Assembly (NCBI GenBank): GCA_017961685.1
Contig: JAGCWW010000076.1
Coordinates: forward strand, 23,887-87,886
From: Acholeplasmatales bacterium
GTDB taxonomy: Bacteria > Bacillota_I > Bacilli_A > Acholeplasmatales > JAEDCM01
DNA length: 64,000 nucleotides
Reading direction: 5' to 3'
Position numbers and translations under genes: made by a program. The first letter of the stretch is position 1, and each line of letters opens with the position of its first letter. This document shows positions 34,586-43,763 of the stretch, piece after piece. The notes under the pieces are model-generated. The model was not told the DNA's origin. It did not search any database and was given only the letters and a program-made list of their open reading frames with translations.

Positions 34586-35830
34586 TATTTCTTTAGTTAC
34601 AATCTCATCTATTACGTCTCCAACTTCTAAACCGTAGCTAGCTAGATTAATATCCATTTCATCATTTACTACTAAATACTTTGTATTATTAAGTGTCCAG
34701 TTGATGATTTCTTCAAAGTCGAACTTAGCTTCCATTTCTTCACACTTTTTGATATTTGGCTTAATAACAGGATTTTTTGGTACATATACTGTACAACAAT
34801 CTTCAAAAGGTTTAATAGAAATATCAAAGCAATCAATATGTCTTGATATTTTAATAATATCATTTTTATCATATGTAACAAGTGGTCTTAAAACTGGTAT
34901 ATTAGTTACACTATTAATTACATGCATACTATCTAATGTTTGACTTGCTACTTGTCCAACTGATTCACCGTTAATTAAACATAAGATTTCTTTCATGTTA
35001 GCTAGGCGGCTTGCGATTCTATACATCATTCTTCTCATGATAGTAATATTATAAGATTCATCAACATAATCAAGTAATGCTTGATGCATCTTCATGAAAG
35101 GAATCATATATACTTTAATTTTATTATTTGGAGCATACACTGCAAGCTTTTTAGTTAAATCGATAACCTTTTGTGCTGATTCAATTGATGTTAGTGGTGT
35201 AGATTCAAAATGAATGATTTCTACTTCTATACCTTGTTTCATAGCAAGATAAGCCGCAACAGGTGAATCTATACCTCCACTCATCATTACTAAGCCACGT
35301 CCAGCAACCCCTACAGGGAAGCCACCCATAGCTTTAATCTCTTCAGTATACATAAATGTTCCTTCACTTCTTATTTCAATAGTTAAAGTAACATCAGGAT
35401 TATGTACATCAACTGTTAAGTTATTAGTATTTTTTAAAATATGAGCTGAAGTAATCTTTGGCACTTCTAGGCTAGTTAGTGGGAAAGTTTTGTCAGCTCT
35501 TTTACATTCAACCTTAAAGCTTACATTTTTAGTAATAGTTTCTTTAACTAATTTTAAAGCTAAATCATTAATTGAATCTATATTTGAATCACATCTACAT
35601 ACTAAACTATAACTAGATAAACCAGATACTCTATCTAATCTTTTTAGTACTTCTTTATAATCAACACCATTAAGCATAATGTATATTCTGCTATGTGTAC
35701 AATCTACTTTTACATCTAAATCTTTTAGCTTATTTTTTGTTAAGTTTTGTACTTTAGTTAGAAACATTTTTTGGTTTCTTCCTTTTAAAGTTAAGTCACC
35801 ATATCTAACTAATATTCTATCATAAATCAT
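34574..35830 (-). CDS. thiI: tRNA 4-thiouridine synthase ThiI, short form without rhodanese domain
   Basis: 418 residues. An N-terminal ferredoxin-like/THUMP part (residues 1-165) is followed by the ATP-pyrophosphatase domain with VMMSGGIDSPVAAYLAMKQG and EDCCTVYVPKNP. It adenylates U8 of tRNA and inserts sulfur to make s4U, and can also feed thiazole synthesis. The rhodanese extension of the enterobacterial enzyme (about 480 residues) is missing, as usual in Firmicutes, where a dedicated cysteine desulfurase delivers sulfur; none is adjacent here. Confidence 0.95.
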   Translation of the reverse strand: MIYDRILVRYGDLTLKGRNQKMFLTKVQNLTKNKLKDLDVKVDCTHSRIYIMLNGVDYKEVLKRLDRVSGLSSYSLVCRCDSNIDSINDLALKLVKETITKNVSFKVECKRADKTFPLTSLEVPKITSAHILKNTNNLTVDVHNPDVTLTIEIRSEGTFMYTEEIKAMGGFPVGVAGRGLVMMSGGIDSPVAAYLAMKQGIEVEIIHFESTPLTSIESAQKVIDLTKKLAVYAPNNKIKVYMIPFMKMHQALLDYVDESYNITIMRRMMYRIASRLANMKEILCLINGESVGQVASQTLDSMHVINSVTNIPVLRPLVTYDKNDIIKISRHIDCFDISIKPFEDCCTVYVPKNPVIKPNIKKCEEMEAKFDFEEIINWTLNNTKYLVVNDEMDINLASYGLEVGDVIDEIVTKEILKK

Positions 35831-35844
35831 AATAACACCTCACA

Positions 35845-35872
35845 TAAAAAGGCTTTATAAAGCCCTTTTTAA
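35845..35872 (-). terminator. Terminator after the zinc-ribbon membrane protein gene
   Basis: GGCTTTATAAAGCC (35851-35864) is self-complementary and is flanked by A and T runs. It lies between the small gene and thiI. Confidence 0.65.
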
Positions 35873-36069
35873 ACTAACAATATGATTGCAGTAAATACGC
35901 ATATAAATAGTAAGAAGAATACTAAACAACTCTTAATAATTATTCTTCTTGTATAGATATCAGATGAGTCACTTGCTTCTTTCACTTTGTTAAAGTTTTT
36001 AATATTACTTCCACATTCAGAACAAATATCTTCATCTAGACTTTCCATTCCACAATAAGGACACTTCAT
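35869..36069 (-). CDS. Small zinc-ribbon membrane protein
   Basis: 66 residues from ATG 36069, favoured over the ATG six bases earlier because GGAGG then has a normal 7-base spacing. Starts MKCPYCGMESLDEDICSECG, a CxxC-CxxC zinc ribbon, followed by a short charged linker and one C-terminal membrane helix (about 44-66). Similar zinc-ribbon/single-helix proteins are common in Bacilli and may be small regulators of membrane partners; no function is assigned. Confidence 0.75.
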   Translation of the reverse strand: MKCPYCGMESLDEDICSECGSNIKNFNKVKEASDSSDIYTRRIIIKSCLVFFLLFICVFTAIILLV

Positions 36070-36145
36070 ATGCATTCCTCCAATCTACACATATATTATA
36101 CACAATTATTATATTAAATATAAGTGTTATTTAAAAATAATATTT

Positions 36146-36970
36146 TTAATACTTATCTCCTTTTTCTTTATTGCATCTGCTACATAAAGTTTGTAAGTTA
36201 TCATATGTGGACTTACCGCCTTTAGCAATAGGTTTGATGTGATCTATTTCTAAATCACATGAATTTTGACTTCTACCACATTTACAGCATCTATATCCAT
36301 CTCTTTGATATATTAAAAATCTCATTTTATTAGAAACCTTACCTCTTTCAACTCGACAAATTGCGTCCCAAATGCCTCTATCGTTATAAAAGGACCCACT
36401 TTTATTATTAAGTCTAGATATTAGAGAAAGTATTTGTTCGGGTTCAAACACATCATATTTATAACCATATACACGTCCATTGATTGTTGAACAATCTAAA
36501 TGAACAATAGCAATAAAATTAGTTTTAGGCGTTTTTACTATCTCATCAACCATTTTATCCTTTAACTTTTTTAAATAAGTGATATTCATTTTTTCTGTAG
36601 ACGCATTATAATCATCGATTTTCTTAATTGCAAATACTTCTTCTAAATATTTTGTATACTTTAATTTATTACTATTAGCCTTTTTTATTTCTTCTTCCAT
36701 TTCTTTTTTTGCAAATTGTAACTGGTAAATTAAATAATCCTGACAAGAAATATTATTATAAAAATTCTCATTATCATATACATATGATTCGCTATAATCC
36801 CTTACAACATAAAAAACGTACCTTCCATTTATTGCTTTAATCTCTTTCAAAGCAACACTATTTTCTTCTATGAAATTAATATACTTGCTTTTCCTAACTT
36901 CAAAAAATATCATTAAAGATGATAGAATTGCTAAGATTATTAAAATTATTACTAAGATAACCCAAAACAT
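36146..36970 (-). CDS. Membrane-anchored HNH endonuclease-like protein
   Basis: 274 residues from ATG 36970 (AAGGTGATTAAT upstream). A strong membrane helix covers residues about 4-24. A helical, Lys/Glu-rich middle region follows (about 30-210), then a classical HNH module: RFLIYQRDGYRCCKCGRSQ, CDLEIDHIKPIAKGG, LQTLCSRCNKEKG, with the DH pair and the two CxxC zinc pairs intact. An HNH nuclease tied to the membrane is unusual; it could act on incoming DNA or be a non-nucleolytic reader. Monocistronic by appearance. Confidence 0.8.
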   Translation of the reverse strand: MFWVILVIILIILAILSSLMIFFEVRKSKYINFIEENSVALKEIKAINGRYVFYVVRDYSESYVYDNENFYNNISCQDYLIYQLQFAKKEMEEEIKKANSNKLKYTKYLEEVFAIKKIDDYNASTEKMNITYLKKLKDKMVDEIVKTPKTNFIAIVHLDCSTINGRVYGYKYDVFEPEQILSLISRLNNKSGSFYNDRGIWDAICRVERGKVSNKMRFLIYQRDGYRCCKCGRSQNSCDLEIDHIKPIAKGGKSTYDNLQTLCSRCNKEKGDKY

Positions 36971-37023
36971 ATTAATCACCTTCTATGCACAATATGATTA
37001 TAGCATAATTTCCCCATTTTTTG

Positions 37024-37062
37024 CAAAAAAACACTTTAACCGTGATTAGTTAAAGTGTAATG
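37024..37062 (-). terminator. Terminator of the trp operon
   Basis: ACACTTTAAC (37031-37040) and GTTAAAGTGT (37049-37058) form a perfect 10-base-pair stem, followed on the minus strand by seven T. Confidence 0.85.
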
Positions 37063-37066
37063 TCTT

Positions 37067-37846
37067 TTATAATGTTTTAAGTTCATCTACTATTTCTTTT
37101 GCGAACTTATAAATATAATCTTTTGAATCTTTACCGTATTTAGCAATGATATTTTCAATAGCTGAACCAATGATAGCTCCATCTGATACTTTAGCCATCT
37201 TTTTAGCTTGGTCTTTATCTTTAATACCAAATCCTACAAATACAGGAATGTTTGTGAATTCTTTAATCTTTTTCGAATTACCTTCAACATCTGAAGTGAT
37301 ACTTTCTCTAACACCTGTAACACCTAAAGATGATACTAAATAAACAAATCCTTCAGCTTCTCTTGCGATACGCTCAATTCTATCTAGTGATGTAGGAGCA
37401 ATTAAAGAAATTACGGCTACATCATATTTAGTTGCAACATCACTTACCTCATGTTTTTCTTCAAATGATAAATCAGCTAGAATTATACCTGAAACTTTAA
37501 CTTCTTGGCATTTCTTAAAGAATTTATCATATCCATATACAAAAACAGGATTTAAATAAGTCATAAATACAAATGGATAGTCTGGATAATCTTTTCTAAT
37601 ATCTTTAACCATATCAAAGATTTTATCTGTTGTAGCACCTGCTTTAAGTGCTCTTTCATCAGCTTCCATTATTGTTTTACCTTCAGCGATAGGATCAGAG
37701 AAAGGTATACCAATTTCAATAATTGTTGAACCAGCTTCAATTAATGCTTTAATAAATTCTTTAGTGCATTCGATAGATGGATCACCTGCTGTGATAAATG
37801 GAACGAATGCTTTTTTATCTTTCATATATTTATTAAAATTAATCAT
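37067..37846 (-). CDS. trpA: Tryptophan synthase alpha subunit
   Basis: 259 residues, TIM barrel. Cleaves indole-3-glycerol phosphate and passes indole to TrpB. Blocks: [17 protein letters not shown], the catalytic Glu in [24 protein letters not shown] (catalytic Asp region), [13 protein letters not shown] and VFVGFGI. The final gene of trpEGDCFBA; its start overlaps the trpB stop by 8 bases. Confidence 0.96.
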   Translation of the reverse strand: MINFNKYMKDKKAFVPFITAGDPSIECTKEFIKALIEAGSTIIEIGIPFSDPIAEGKTIMEADERALKAGATTDKIFDMVKDIRKDYPDYPFVFMTYLNPVFVYGYDKFFKKCQEVKVSGIILADLSFEEKHEVSDVATKYDVAVISLIAPTSLDRIERIAREAEGFVYLVSSLGVTGVRESITSDVEGNSKKIKEFTNIPVFVGFGIKDKDQAKKMAKVSDGAIIGSAIENIIAKYGKDSKDYIYKFAKEIVDELKTL

Positions 37847-39020
37847 TTAAATCAACTCCCATATATCTAGCGATAGCAGCTACATCCTTATCTCCTCTAC
37901 CACTAATAGTAATAACCATTATCTTATCTTTGCCTAATTCTTTTGCATATTTCATAGCATATGCAACAGCATGAGCTGATTCAATTGCTGGTATAATTCC
38001 TTCAACTCTTGATAAGTATTGGAAGGCAGAAACGGCTTCATCATCAGTAATTCCTACATATTTAGCACGTTTAGTTTCAAATAGGTATGCATGTTCTGGA
38101 CCTACTCCTGGGTAATCTAGGCCTGCTGAAATTGAATACACTGGAGCAATTTGTCCGTATTCATTTTGACAGAAATAGGATTTCATTCCATGGAATACTC
38201 CAACAGTACCTGTATTGCATGTTGCGGCTGTATAAGGTGTATCAATTCCTTTACCTGCGGCTTCACATCCAATTAATTCTACTTCTTTATCGTTAATAAA
38301 TTCATAGAATGTTCCCATGGCATTTGAGCCACCACCAACACATGCAATTACACAGTCAGGATTACGTCCTTCAAGTTCATGCATTTGCTCCTTTATTTCT
38401 TTACCAATAATCTTTTGGAAATCTCTAACAATTGTTGGATATGGATGTGGTCCCATAACTGAACCTAAAACATATAACGTATCATCCATTCTTGTAGCCC
38501 ATTCTTTCATAGCTTCATTAACAGCATCTTTTAGTGTACGAGTTCCTGTCATTACTTTATGTACCTTTGCACCAAGTAATTCCATTCTAAATACATTAAG
38601 CGCTTGACGCTTTGTATCTTCTTCACCCATAAAGATTTCACATTCAAGTCCCATTAAAGCTGCACCTGTAGCTGTAGCAACACCGTGTTGACCAGCACCT
38701 GTTTCAGCTATAACTCTTTTCTTACCCATCTTTTTAGCAAGTAAGATTTGACCTAATACGTTATTAATCTTATGACTACCAGTATGGTTTAAATCTTCTC
38801 TTTTTAAATAAATCTTACATCCACCTAAATCTTTAGTCATCTTTTCAGCATAATATAATAAAGATGGTCTATTAGCATATTCATTTAAAAGCTTTGTAAG
38901 TTCTTTTTGAAATTCAGGATCATTACTATATTTATTATATGCTTCTTCAAGTTCATTAACGGCATTCATTAATGTTTCAGGAACATATTGTCCACCATAA
39001 TTTCCAAATCTTCCTTTCAT
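37839..39020 (-). CDS. trpB: Tryptophan synthase beta subunit
   Basis: 393 residues. Joins indole and serine with PLP. The PLP lysine is in [29 protein letters not shown], the glycine loop [10 protein letters not shown] and [13 protein letters not shown] are typical of TrpB1. It overlaps trpF and trpA (ATGA and an 8-base overlap). Confidence 0.97.
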   Translation of the reverse strand: MKGRFGNYGGQYVPETLMNAVNELEEAYNKYSNDPEFQKELTKLLNEYANRPSLLYYAEKMTKDLGGCKIYLKREDLNHTGSHKINNVLGQILLAKKMGKKRVIAETGAGQHGVATATGAALMGLECEIFMGEEDTKRQALNVFRMELLGAKVHKVMTGTRTLKDAVNEAMKEWATRMDDTLYVLGSVMGPHPYPTIVRDFQKIIGKEIKEQMHELEGRNPDCVIACVGGGSNAMGTFYEFINDKEVELIGCEAAGKGIDTPYTAATCNTGTVGVFHGMKSYFCQNEYGQIAPVYSISAGLDYPGVGPEHAYLFETKRAKYVGITDDEAVSAFQYLSRVEGIIPAIESAHAVAYAMKYAKELGKDKIMVITISGRGDKDVAAIARYMGVDLND

Positions 39021-39580
39021 GATCTCACCTTCCTAATAATTTCTTTTATTTTTTCTTCATCTTTAAAACCATTAACCTCAACAGATGAAGATAAATCAAT
39101 ACAATATGGATTAAGCTTTTTAGCTTCATCAATATTATTTAAATCTATTCCTCCTGCAAGGAAGAATGGCTTATCTTTCTTGATTGTAGCCCAATCAAAT
39201 GTCATTCCTTTACCAGGATCAACATTATCAAATAAAGCATAATCAGCATATTCATAATTACTGTATGCTTTTATAATAGGTAATTTAGTGTGTTTTTTAA
39301 GCTCTAAAATGAAGTTTGAATCTTCATTACCGTGTAATTGAATCATATCAATCGCATTTGAATTTGCGATATTAATAACTTCATTAATATCGTTATCCTT
39401 AAACACACCAACTGCTATTATATCATTATCTAACTTTTCTTTAAACATTAAAGCGTCATTTAATGAAATAGTTCTTGTTTTATTATGCGCAAATATAAAG
39501 CCAATATAGTCTGGTTTATATTTATTAACTATTAAAATGTCTTCCATTCTTCTTAGTCCACATATTTTAATCTTAGTCAT
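39017..39580 (-). CDS. trpF: Phosphoribosylanthranilate isomerase
   Basis: 187 residues, slightly short for TrpF (about 200). [10 protein letters not shown] holds the catalytic Cys, and [20 protein letters not shown] and the phosphate-binding [11 protein letters not shown] are clear. Separate from trpC here, not fused. It overlaps trpC by 8 bases and trpB by 4. Confidence 0.95.
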   Translation of the reverse strand: MTKIKICGLRRMEDILIVNKYKPDYIGFIFAHNKTRTISLNDALMFKEKLDNDIIAVGVFKDNDINEVINIANSNAIDMIQLHGNEDSNFILELKKHTKLPIIKAYSNYEYADYALFDNVDPGKGMTFDWATIKKDKPFFLAGGIDLNNIDEAKKLNPYCIDLSSSVEVNGFKDEEKIKEIIRKVRS

Positions 39581-40343
39581 TTTTTAACTTCCTAACCTCA
39601 TTAATTATATCATTACTACGCATTAATGTCTCTCCTATTAATACGGCATTAACATTATTTTCTTCTAATTTCTTTATATCATTTCTTACTTTTATTCCTG
39701 ATTCAGAAACGAATAAAATATTTTTAGGTGCTTTATTCCTTAAATTGATTGAGTTATTCATATCAATAGTAAAATCTTTTAGATTTCTATTATTTACACC
39801 TACTACCTTAGCACCACAAGAAATAGCTATTTCTAGCTCTAATTCACTATGTGCTTCTACTAGGCAGCCAAGACCTATTAAATGGGCTAAATCAATGTAT
39901 TTTTTTAAAGTAGTTTTATCAAGTATTGCGACTATTAAAAGTATTGCATCAGCACCAATACATTTAGCTTCATATATTTGATAATCATAAAGAATAAAAT
40001 CTTTTCTTAAAACTGGTATATTAACATTCATTTTAATGTTAGTTAAATATTCATCACTACCTAAAAAGAAGTAAGGTTCAGTTAAGCATGAAATACAATC
40101 AGCACATTCATTATATTTTTTAGCTATTTCTAAATATGGGAAGTCTTCACTAATAACTCCTTTAGATGGACTTGCTTTTTTTATTTCACATATAAAAGAG
40201 ATTCCTTTCTTCCCTATAGCTTCATAGAAAAAGTTAGGGTTTAATATTACCCTTCTTTTTGATAATTCTTTTATATTTTCTAAATCATTTAATTTTTCTT
40301 TATATCTTTCTTTTGTTTTTAAAACAATCTCATCTAAAATCAT
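39573..40343 (-). CDS. trpC: Indole-3-glycerol phosphate synthase
   Basis: 256 residues. FICEIKKASPSKGVI, VLRKDFILYDYQIYEA, LGCLVEAHSELEL, VGVNNRNLKDF and FVSESGI are the TrpC signature blocks with the catalytic Lys and Glu residues. Its ATG overlaps the trpD stop (ATGA). Confidence 0.96.
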   Translation of the reverse strand: MILDEIVLKTKERYKEKLNDLENIKELSKRRVILNPNFFYEAIGKKGISFICEIKKASPSKGVISEDFPYLEIAKKYNECADCISCLTEPYFFLGSDEYLTNIKMNVNIPVLRKDFILYDYQIYEAKCIGADAILLIVAILDKTTLKKYIDLAHLIGLGCLVEAHSELELEIAISCGAKVVGVNNRNLKDFTIDMNNSINLRNKAPKNILFVSESGIKVRNDIKKLEENNVNAVLIGETLMRSNDIINEVRKLKND

Positions 40344-41356
40344 AATGAAACACTTGCCCTTTTATATTCTTCATATTTTTTATATGCTCTACCACTATCA
40401 ATTGTTTCTTTAGCTACTTCAAATGCTTCTTCTAAAGTTAAATCCTCATTCATTAAATAAATAGCTATACCCGCATTAATAATTACAACATCTTTTTTTG
40501 GACCATTTAAGGAGCCATTTAAAATATTAAGAGCTATTTCTCTATTTTCTTCTTTAGTTCCACCAACTAAATCTTTAGCCTTACATAATGAGAAACCATA
40601 AGAATGTGGATCAAAGGTAAACTTCGTAATCATGCCATTTTTTAGAATAGTCATTTTTGTTGTTGTAGTTAGTGTTACTTCATCTAGTCCATCATCACCA
40701 TATACAACAACACCTTTTTTAACTCCCATTTCTTTTAATACATTTGCCATAACATCTAATAATGATTCATCATATACACCTAAGACGATATTATCGACTT
40801 TAGCAGGATTTGTAAGAGGTCCTAAAATATTAAATATAGTTCTAACTCCTAAGCCCTTTCTAATTGGTGCAACGTTTTTCATTGACTTATGATATACTTG
40901 AGCAAATAAGAAGCAAATATTATCTTCAAATAAAATACGTTCAGCTTGTTCTTTTGTTGTTTGTATATTTATACCTAATTCTTCAAAACAATCAGCTGAT
41001 CCACATAAACTTGAAACACTTCTATTTCCGTGCTTTGCAACCTTTATTCCTGCAGCTGCAATAACAAAGCTTGAAATAGTTGAAATGTTAAATGTATGTG
41101 CATTATCTCCACCTGTACCAACAATATCAACAGCATCACTACTTTTATCAAGTGTTGTCGCATTATCGCGCATAGCTGTTGCACAAGCGCTTATTTCTGT
41201 AACTGTTTCACCTTTCATTCTTAAAGCCGTAAGAATAGCCGCAACATATGCTTGTTCTAACTCGCCTTTCATAATTAAATCCATTGTTTCATATGCTTCA
41301 TCATATGTTAAATCCTTTTTATTCATTAATTTTTCTAAAACTTGTTTTTTATCCAT
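40340..41356 (-). CDS. trpD: Anthranilate phosphoribosyltransferase
   Basis: 338 residues. DIVGTGGDNAHTFNIST binds PRPP; KHGNRSVSSLCGSAD and GPLTNPAKVDNIVLGVYD are typical. Not fused to the glutaminase trpG, which is a separate gene one base upstream. RBS GGAGGT. Confidence 0.96.
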   Translation of the reverse strand: MDKKQVLEKLMNKKDLTYDEAYETMDLIMKGELEQAYVAAILTALRMKGETVTEISACATAMRDNATTLDKSSDAVDIVGTGGDNAHTFNISTISSFVIAAAGIKVAKHGNRSVSSLCGSADCFEELGINIQTTKEQAERILFEDNICFLFAQVYHKSMKNVAPIRKGLGVRTIFNILGPLTNPAKVDNIVLGVYDESLLDVMANVLKEMGVKKGVVVYGDDGLDEVTLTTTTKMTILKNGMITKFTFDPHSYGFSLCKAKDLVGGTKEENREIALNILNGSLNGPKKDVVIINAGIAIYLMNEDLTLEEAFEVAKETIDSGRAYKKYEEYKRASVSL

Positions 41357-41357
41357 T

Positions 41358-41915
41358 TTATTTTACCTCCAAAAAATTTTTTAAAATTGTCATTCCATAT
41401 GGTGTCATAACTGATTCAGGATGAAATTGTACACCATATATCTTTTTACTTTTATGTTCAACACCCATAATTAATCCATCATTTGATGTTGCTGTAACGA
41501 TTAAATCATCATATACCTTATCGGCAATTAAAGAATGATATCTTGCAGCTTCTATTGTTTTATTTAAACCTTTAAATAATGTTTTAGTGTTATCTATGTT
41601 TATAATATCTTTCTTACCATGCATTATTACAGGGGCATGAATTATATTAGAACCAAATACTTCGCATATTGCTTGATGTCCTAAACATACTCCTAAAATA
41701 GGTTTATCTATATATCTAATCACATCTTCAATAATCCCGCTATCCTTAGGTTTTCCAGGTCCTGGTGAAATTATTATATGACTAGGATTAAGAGTCTTTA
41801 TTTCATCAATTGTTAATTCATCATTTCTTATAACTTTTATATTAGGATTAATGCTTCCTATATATTGATATAAGTTATAAGAAAACGAATCATAATTATC
41901 TATTAATAAAATCAT
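41358..41915 (-). CDS. trpG: Anthranilate synthase glutaminase component
   Basis: 185 residues, class I glutamine amidotransferase. Catalytic Cys in ILGVCLGHQAICEVFG, His and Glu in YGVQFHPESV, oxyanion region IISPGPGKP. Supplies ammonia to TrpE. Its ATG overlaps the trpE stop. In many Bacilli it also serves p-aminobenzoate synthesis; whether it does here is unknown. Confidence 0.96.
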   Translation of the reverse strand: MILLIDNYDSFSYNLYQYIGSINPNIKVIRNDELTIDEIKTLNPSHIIISPGPGKPKDSGIIEDVIRYIDKPILGVCLGHQAICEVFGSNIIHAPVIMHGKKDIINIDNTKTLFKGLNKTIEAARYHSLIADKVYDDLIVTATSNDGLIMGVEHKSKKIYGVQFHPESVMTPYGMTILKNFLEVK

Positions 41916-43381
41916 TCTAATTCTCCTTCCGATAATTTTAAGGCTGTTAGGATGGCTTTTGCTTTATTTTCTGTTTCCATAAATTCATTTTCAGCAATAC
42001 TATCTAAAACAATTCCTCCACCTGCTTGTACATATACTGTATCATTCTTTTTAATAGCACATCTTATGCATATACACATATCTAGGTTATCGTTAAAATC
42101 AATATAACCTATTGCACCACCATAGATTCCACGTCTAACCGGTTCTAGTTCATCTATGATTTCAGCCGCTCTTATTTTTGGTGCACCTGATAATGTTCCT
42201 GCTGGTAAGATTGCTTGAAGAGCATCTATTGCATCTTTATTCTCTTTAATTATGCCATTAACTGTTGAAGTAATATGCATTACATGACTAAATTTTAAAA
42301 CATATTTATAATTAATTACTTCAACACTATTAAACTTAGAAATTTTACCAATATCATTTCTTCCTAAATCAACTAACATGTTGTGTTCAGCAAGTTCTTT
42401 TTCATCAGCTAATAATTCTTTTTCTATTTCTAAATCTTCTCTTTCACTTTTTCCTCTAGGACGAGTTCCAGCAATTGGGAATGTTTGTAAAGTGTTTCCT
42501 TCTTTTTTTACTAATGTTTCAGGACTTGCTCCAGCTATTTCTAATTCTTCTGTATCTAAATAAATCATATAAGGGCTAGGATTTAATCCTCTTAAAACTC
42601 TATATGTATTAAATAGTGAACCTATCATTTTACCCTTAAAGCGTCTAGAATAAACACATTGGAATATATCTCCTTCAGTTATGTAATATTTAATTTTTTC
42701 TATTTTCTTTTTATATTCATTAAAATTATCATAACTTCTTACTTCTTCAATTATTCTATTATTCATAATGTTAGGATTTAAATTAGCTTTAATTAAATCA
42801 ATATAGAAGTTAATATTCTTTTCAGCTTTTTTATATTGATTATCTAAATCATTTAATTTGATATTTTCGATAACTATTATTTTTTGTCTAACATTATCAA
42901 AAGCAATTATCTTATCAAATAACATAAAATGATAATCATTAAATTTAGCTTCATCATATGAACTAAAGTGAAGAGATTTTTCGGCATATTGAATAGTATC
43001 ATATGAAGCATAACCAACTAATCCACCTGTAAATGAAGGTAAATTATCAAGTTTAGGGGATTTGAACTGTCTAATAAGTTTTCTAATCTCATTCATAGGA
43101 TCATCACTATAAAAGCTATCACTTAATCCTTCATCTGTTGTTATTGTAACTAATTTATCTTTACATTTAATCTCAAATCTTGGGTCAAAGCCTAAGAAAG
43201 AATATCTACCCCAGATTTCTTGAGATACAGATTCAAGTAAGAATACTTTCTTTGATTTTGCTTTTAAGTTTTTAAGTACCTCAATTGGTGTTTTTATATC
43301 AGAATATATTTCTTTATATACTGGTATAATACTATAATTTTTTAAATCCATACTTTTGATTTCTTCTAATGTTGGCTTCAT
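41912..43381 (-). CDS. trpE: Anthranilate synthase component I
   Basis: 489 residues. Converts chorismate to anthranilate. The tryptophan feedback motif LLES (VFLLESVSQEIWGRYSFLG) is intact near residue 48. The chorismate-binding core shows AGASPETLVKKEG, PIAGTRPRG, HNMLVDLGRND, PAGTLSGAPKIRAAEII and YGGAIGYIDF. First gene of the operon, behind a T-box with a good AAGGAGGA site. Confidence 0.97.
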   Translation of the reverse strand: MKPTLEEIKSMDLKNYSIIPVYKEIYSDIKTPIEVLKNLKAKSKKVFLLESVSQEIWGRYSFLGFDPRFEIKCKDKLVTITTDEGLSDSFYSDDPMNEIRKLIRQFKSPKLDNLPSFTGGLVGYASYDTIQYAEKSLHFSSYDEAKFNDYHFMLFDKIIAFDNVRQKIIVIENIKLNDLDNQYKKAEKNINFYIDLIKANLNPNIMNNRIIEEVRSYDNFNEYKKKIEKIKYYITEGDIFQCVYSRRFKGKMIGSLFNTYRVLRGLNPSPYMIYLDTEELEIAGASPETLVKKEGNTLQTFPIAGTRPRGKSEREDLEIEKELLADEKELAEHNMLVDLGRNDIGKISKFNSVEVINYKYVLKFSHVMHITSTVNGIIKENKDAIDALQAILPAGTLSGAPKIRAAEIIDELEPVRRGIYGGAIGYIDFNDNLDMCICIRCAIKKNDTVYVQAGGGIVLDSIAENEFMETENKAKAILTALKLSEGELE

Positions 43382-43399
43382 AATTTATCCTCCTTATAA

Positions 43400-43662
43400 A
43401 CAAAAAACTCGTCCTACTAAATAGGACGAGTATAATTCCCGCGGTACCACCTAAATTCTACATAAAATGTAGCTCTTTTTCAGCTTGCTAACACAAACCT
43501 ATCTACTAACGTAAGAATAACGTAATTACTACTAGAATTCGTTCGTAATTCCCTCAACGGCCCATTTGTCAATTCTCATACTGTAAGGCTTCCACCATCC
43601 CTTACTCTCTATAAGCGATTAATTGTTTAACTTCCGTATCACCGGTTTAACTATTAAATACA
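43400..43662 (-). promoter_or_regulatory. T-box riboswitch, probably tRNA-Trp specific
   Basis: The leader of trpE, read on the minus strand, contains the T-box sequence AGGTGGTACCGCGG (around 43438-43451), an AGTA-type loop motif in stem I (AGAGAGTAAGGG, about 43600), and a final terminator hairpin. Uncharged tRNA would pair with both the specifier and the T-box and prevent termination. The codon at 43562-43564 reads TGG (in GACAAATGGG, minus strand) in the expected specifier region, matching tryptophan, the product of the operon. The precise specifier assignment is by eye. Confidence 0.88.
43405..43433 (-). terminator. T-box attenuator terminator
   Basis: ACTCGTCCTA (43407-43416) pairs with TAGGACGAGT (43422-43431), followed on the minus strand by TTTTTT. 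It is mutually exclusive with the antiterminator that uses the T-box sequence. Confidence 0.85.
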
Positions 43663-43667
43663 GCATT

Positions 43668-43696
43668 ATTATAATATTACTTTTTTTGTGTGTCAA
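43668..43696 (-). promoter_or_regulatory. Promoter of the trp operon
   Basis: TTGACA (43691-43696) and TATAAT (43668-43673) are 17 bases apart on the minus strand; both hexamers are perfect. Confidence 0.85.
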
Positions 43697-43763
43697 TAAT
43701 ATTTTTTTATAATATTTTATAGTTAGGCATAAAGCGTAAAATATGTCTCAATAATGAGATGTT

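Noticed and set aside
43740..43762. Hairpin TCTCA-ATAA-TGAGA after the 1139-residue lipoprotein gene
   Set aside because: The stem is short and the following T-run weak; it may help termination but is not listed as a feature.
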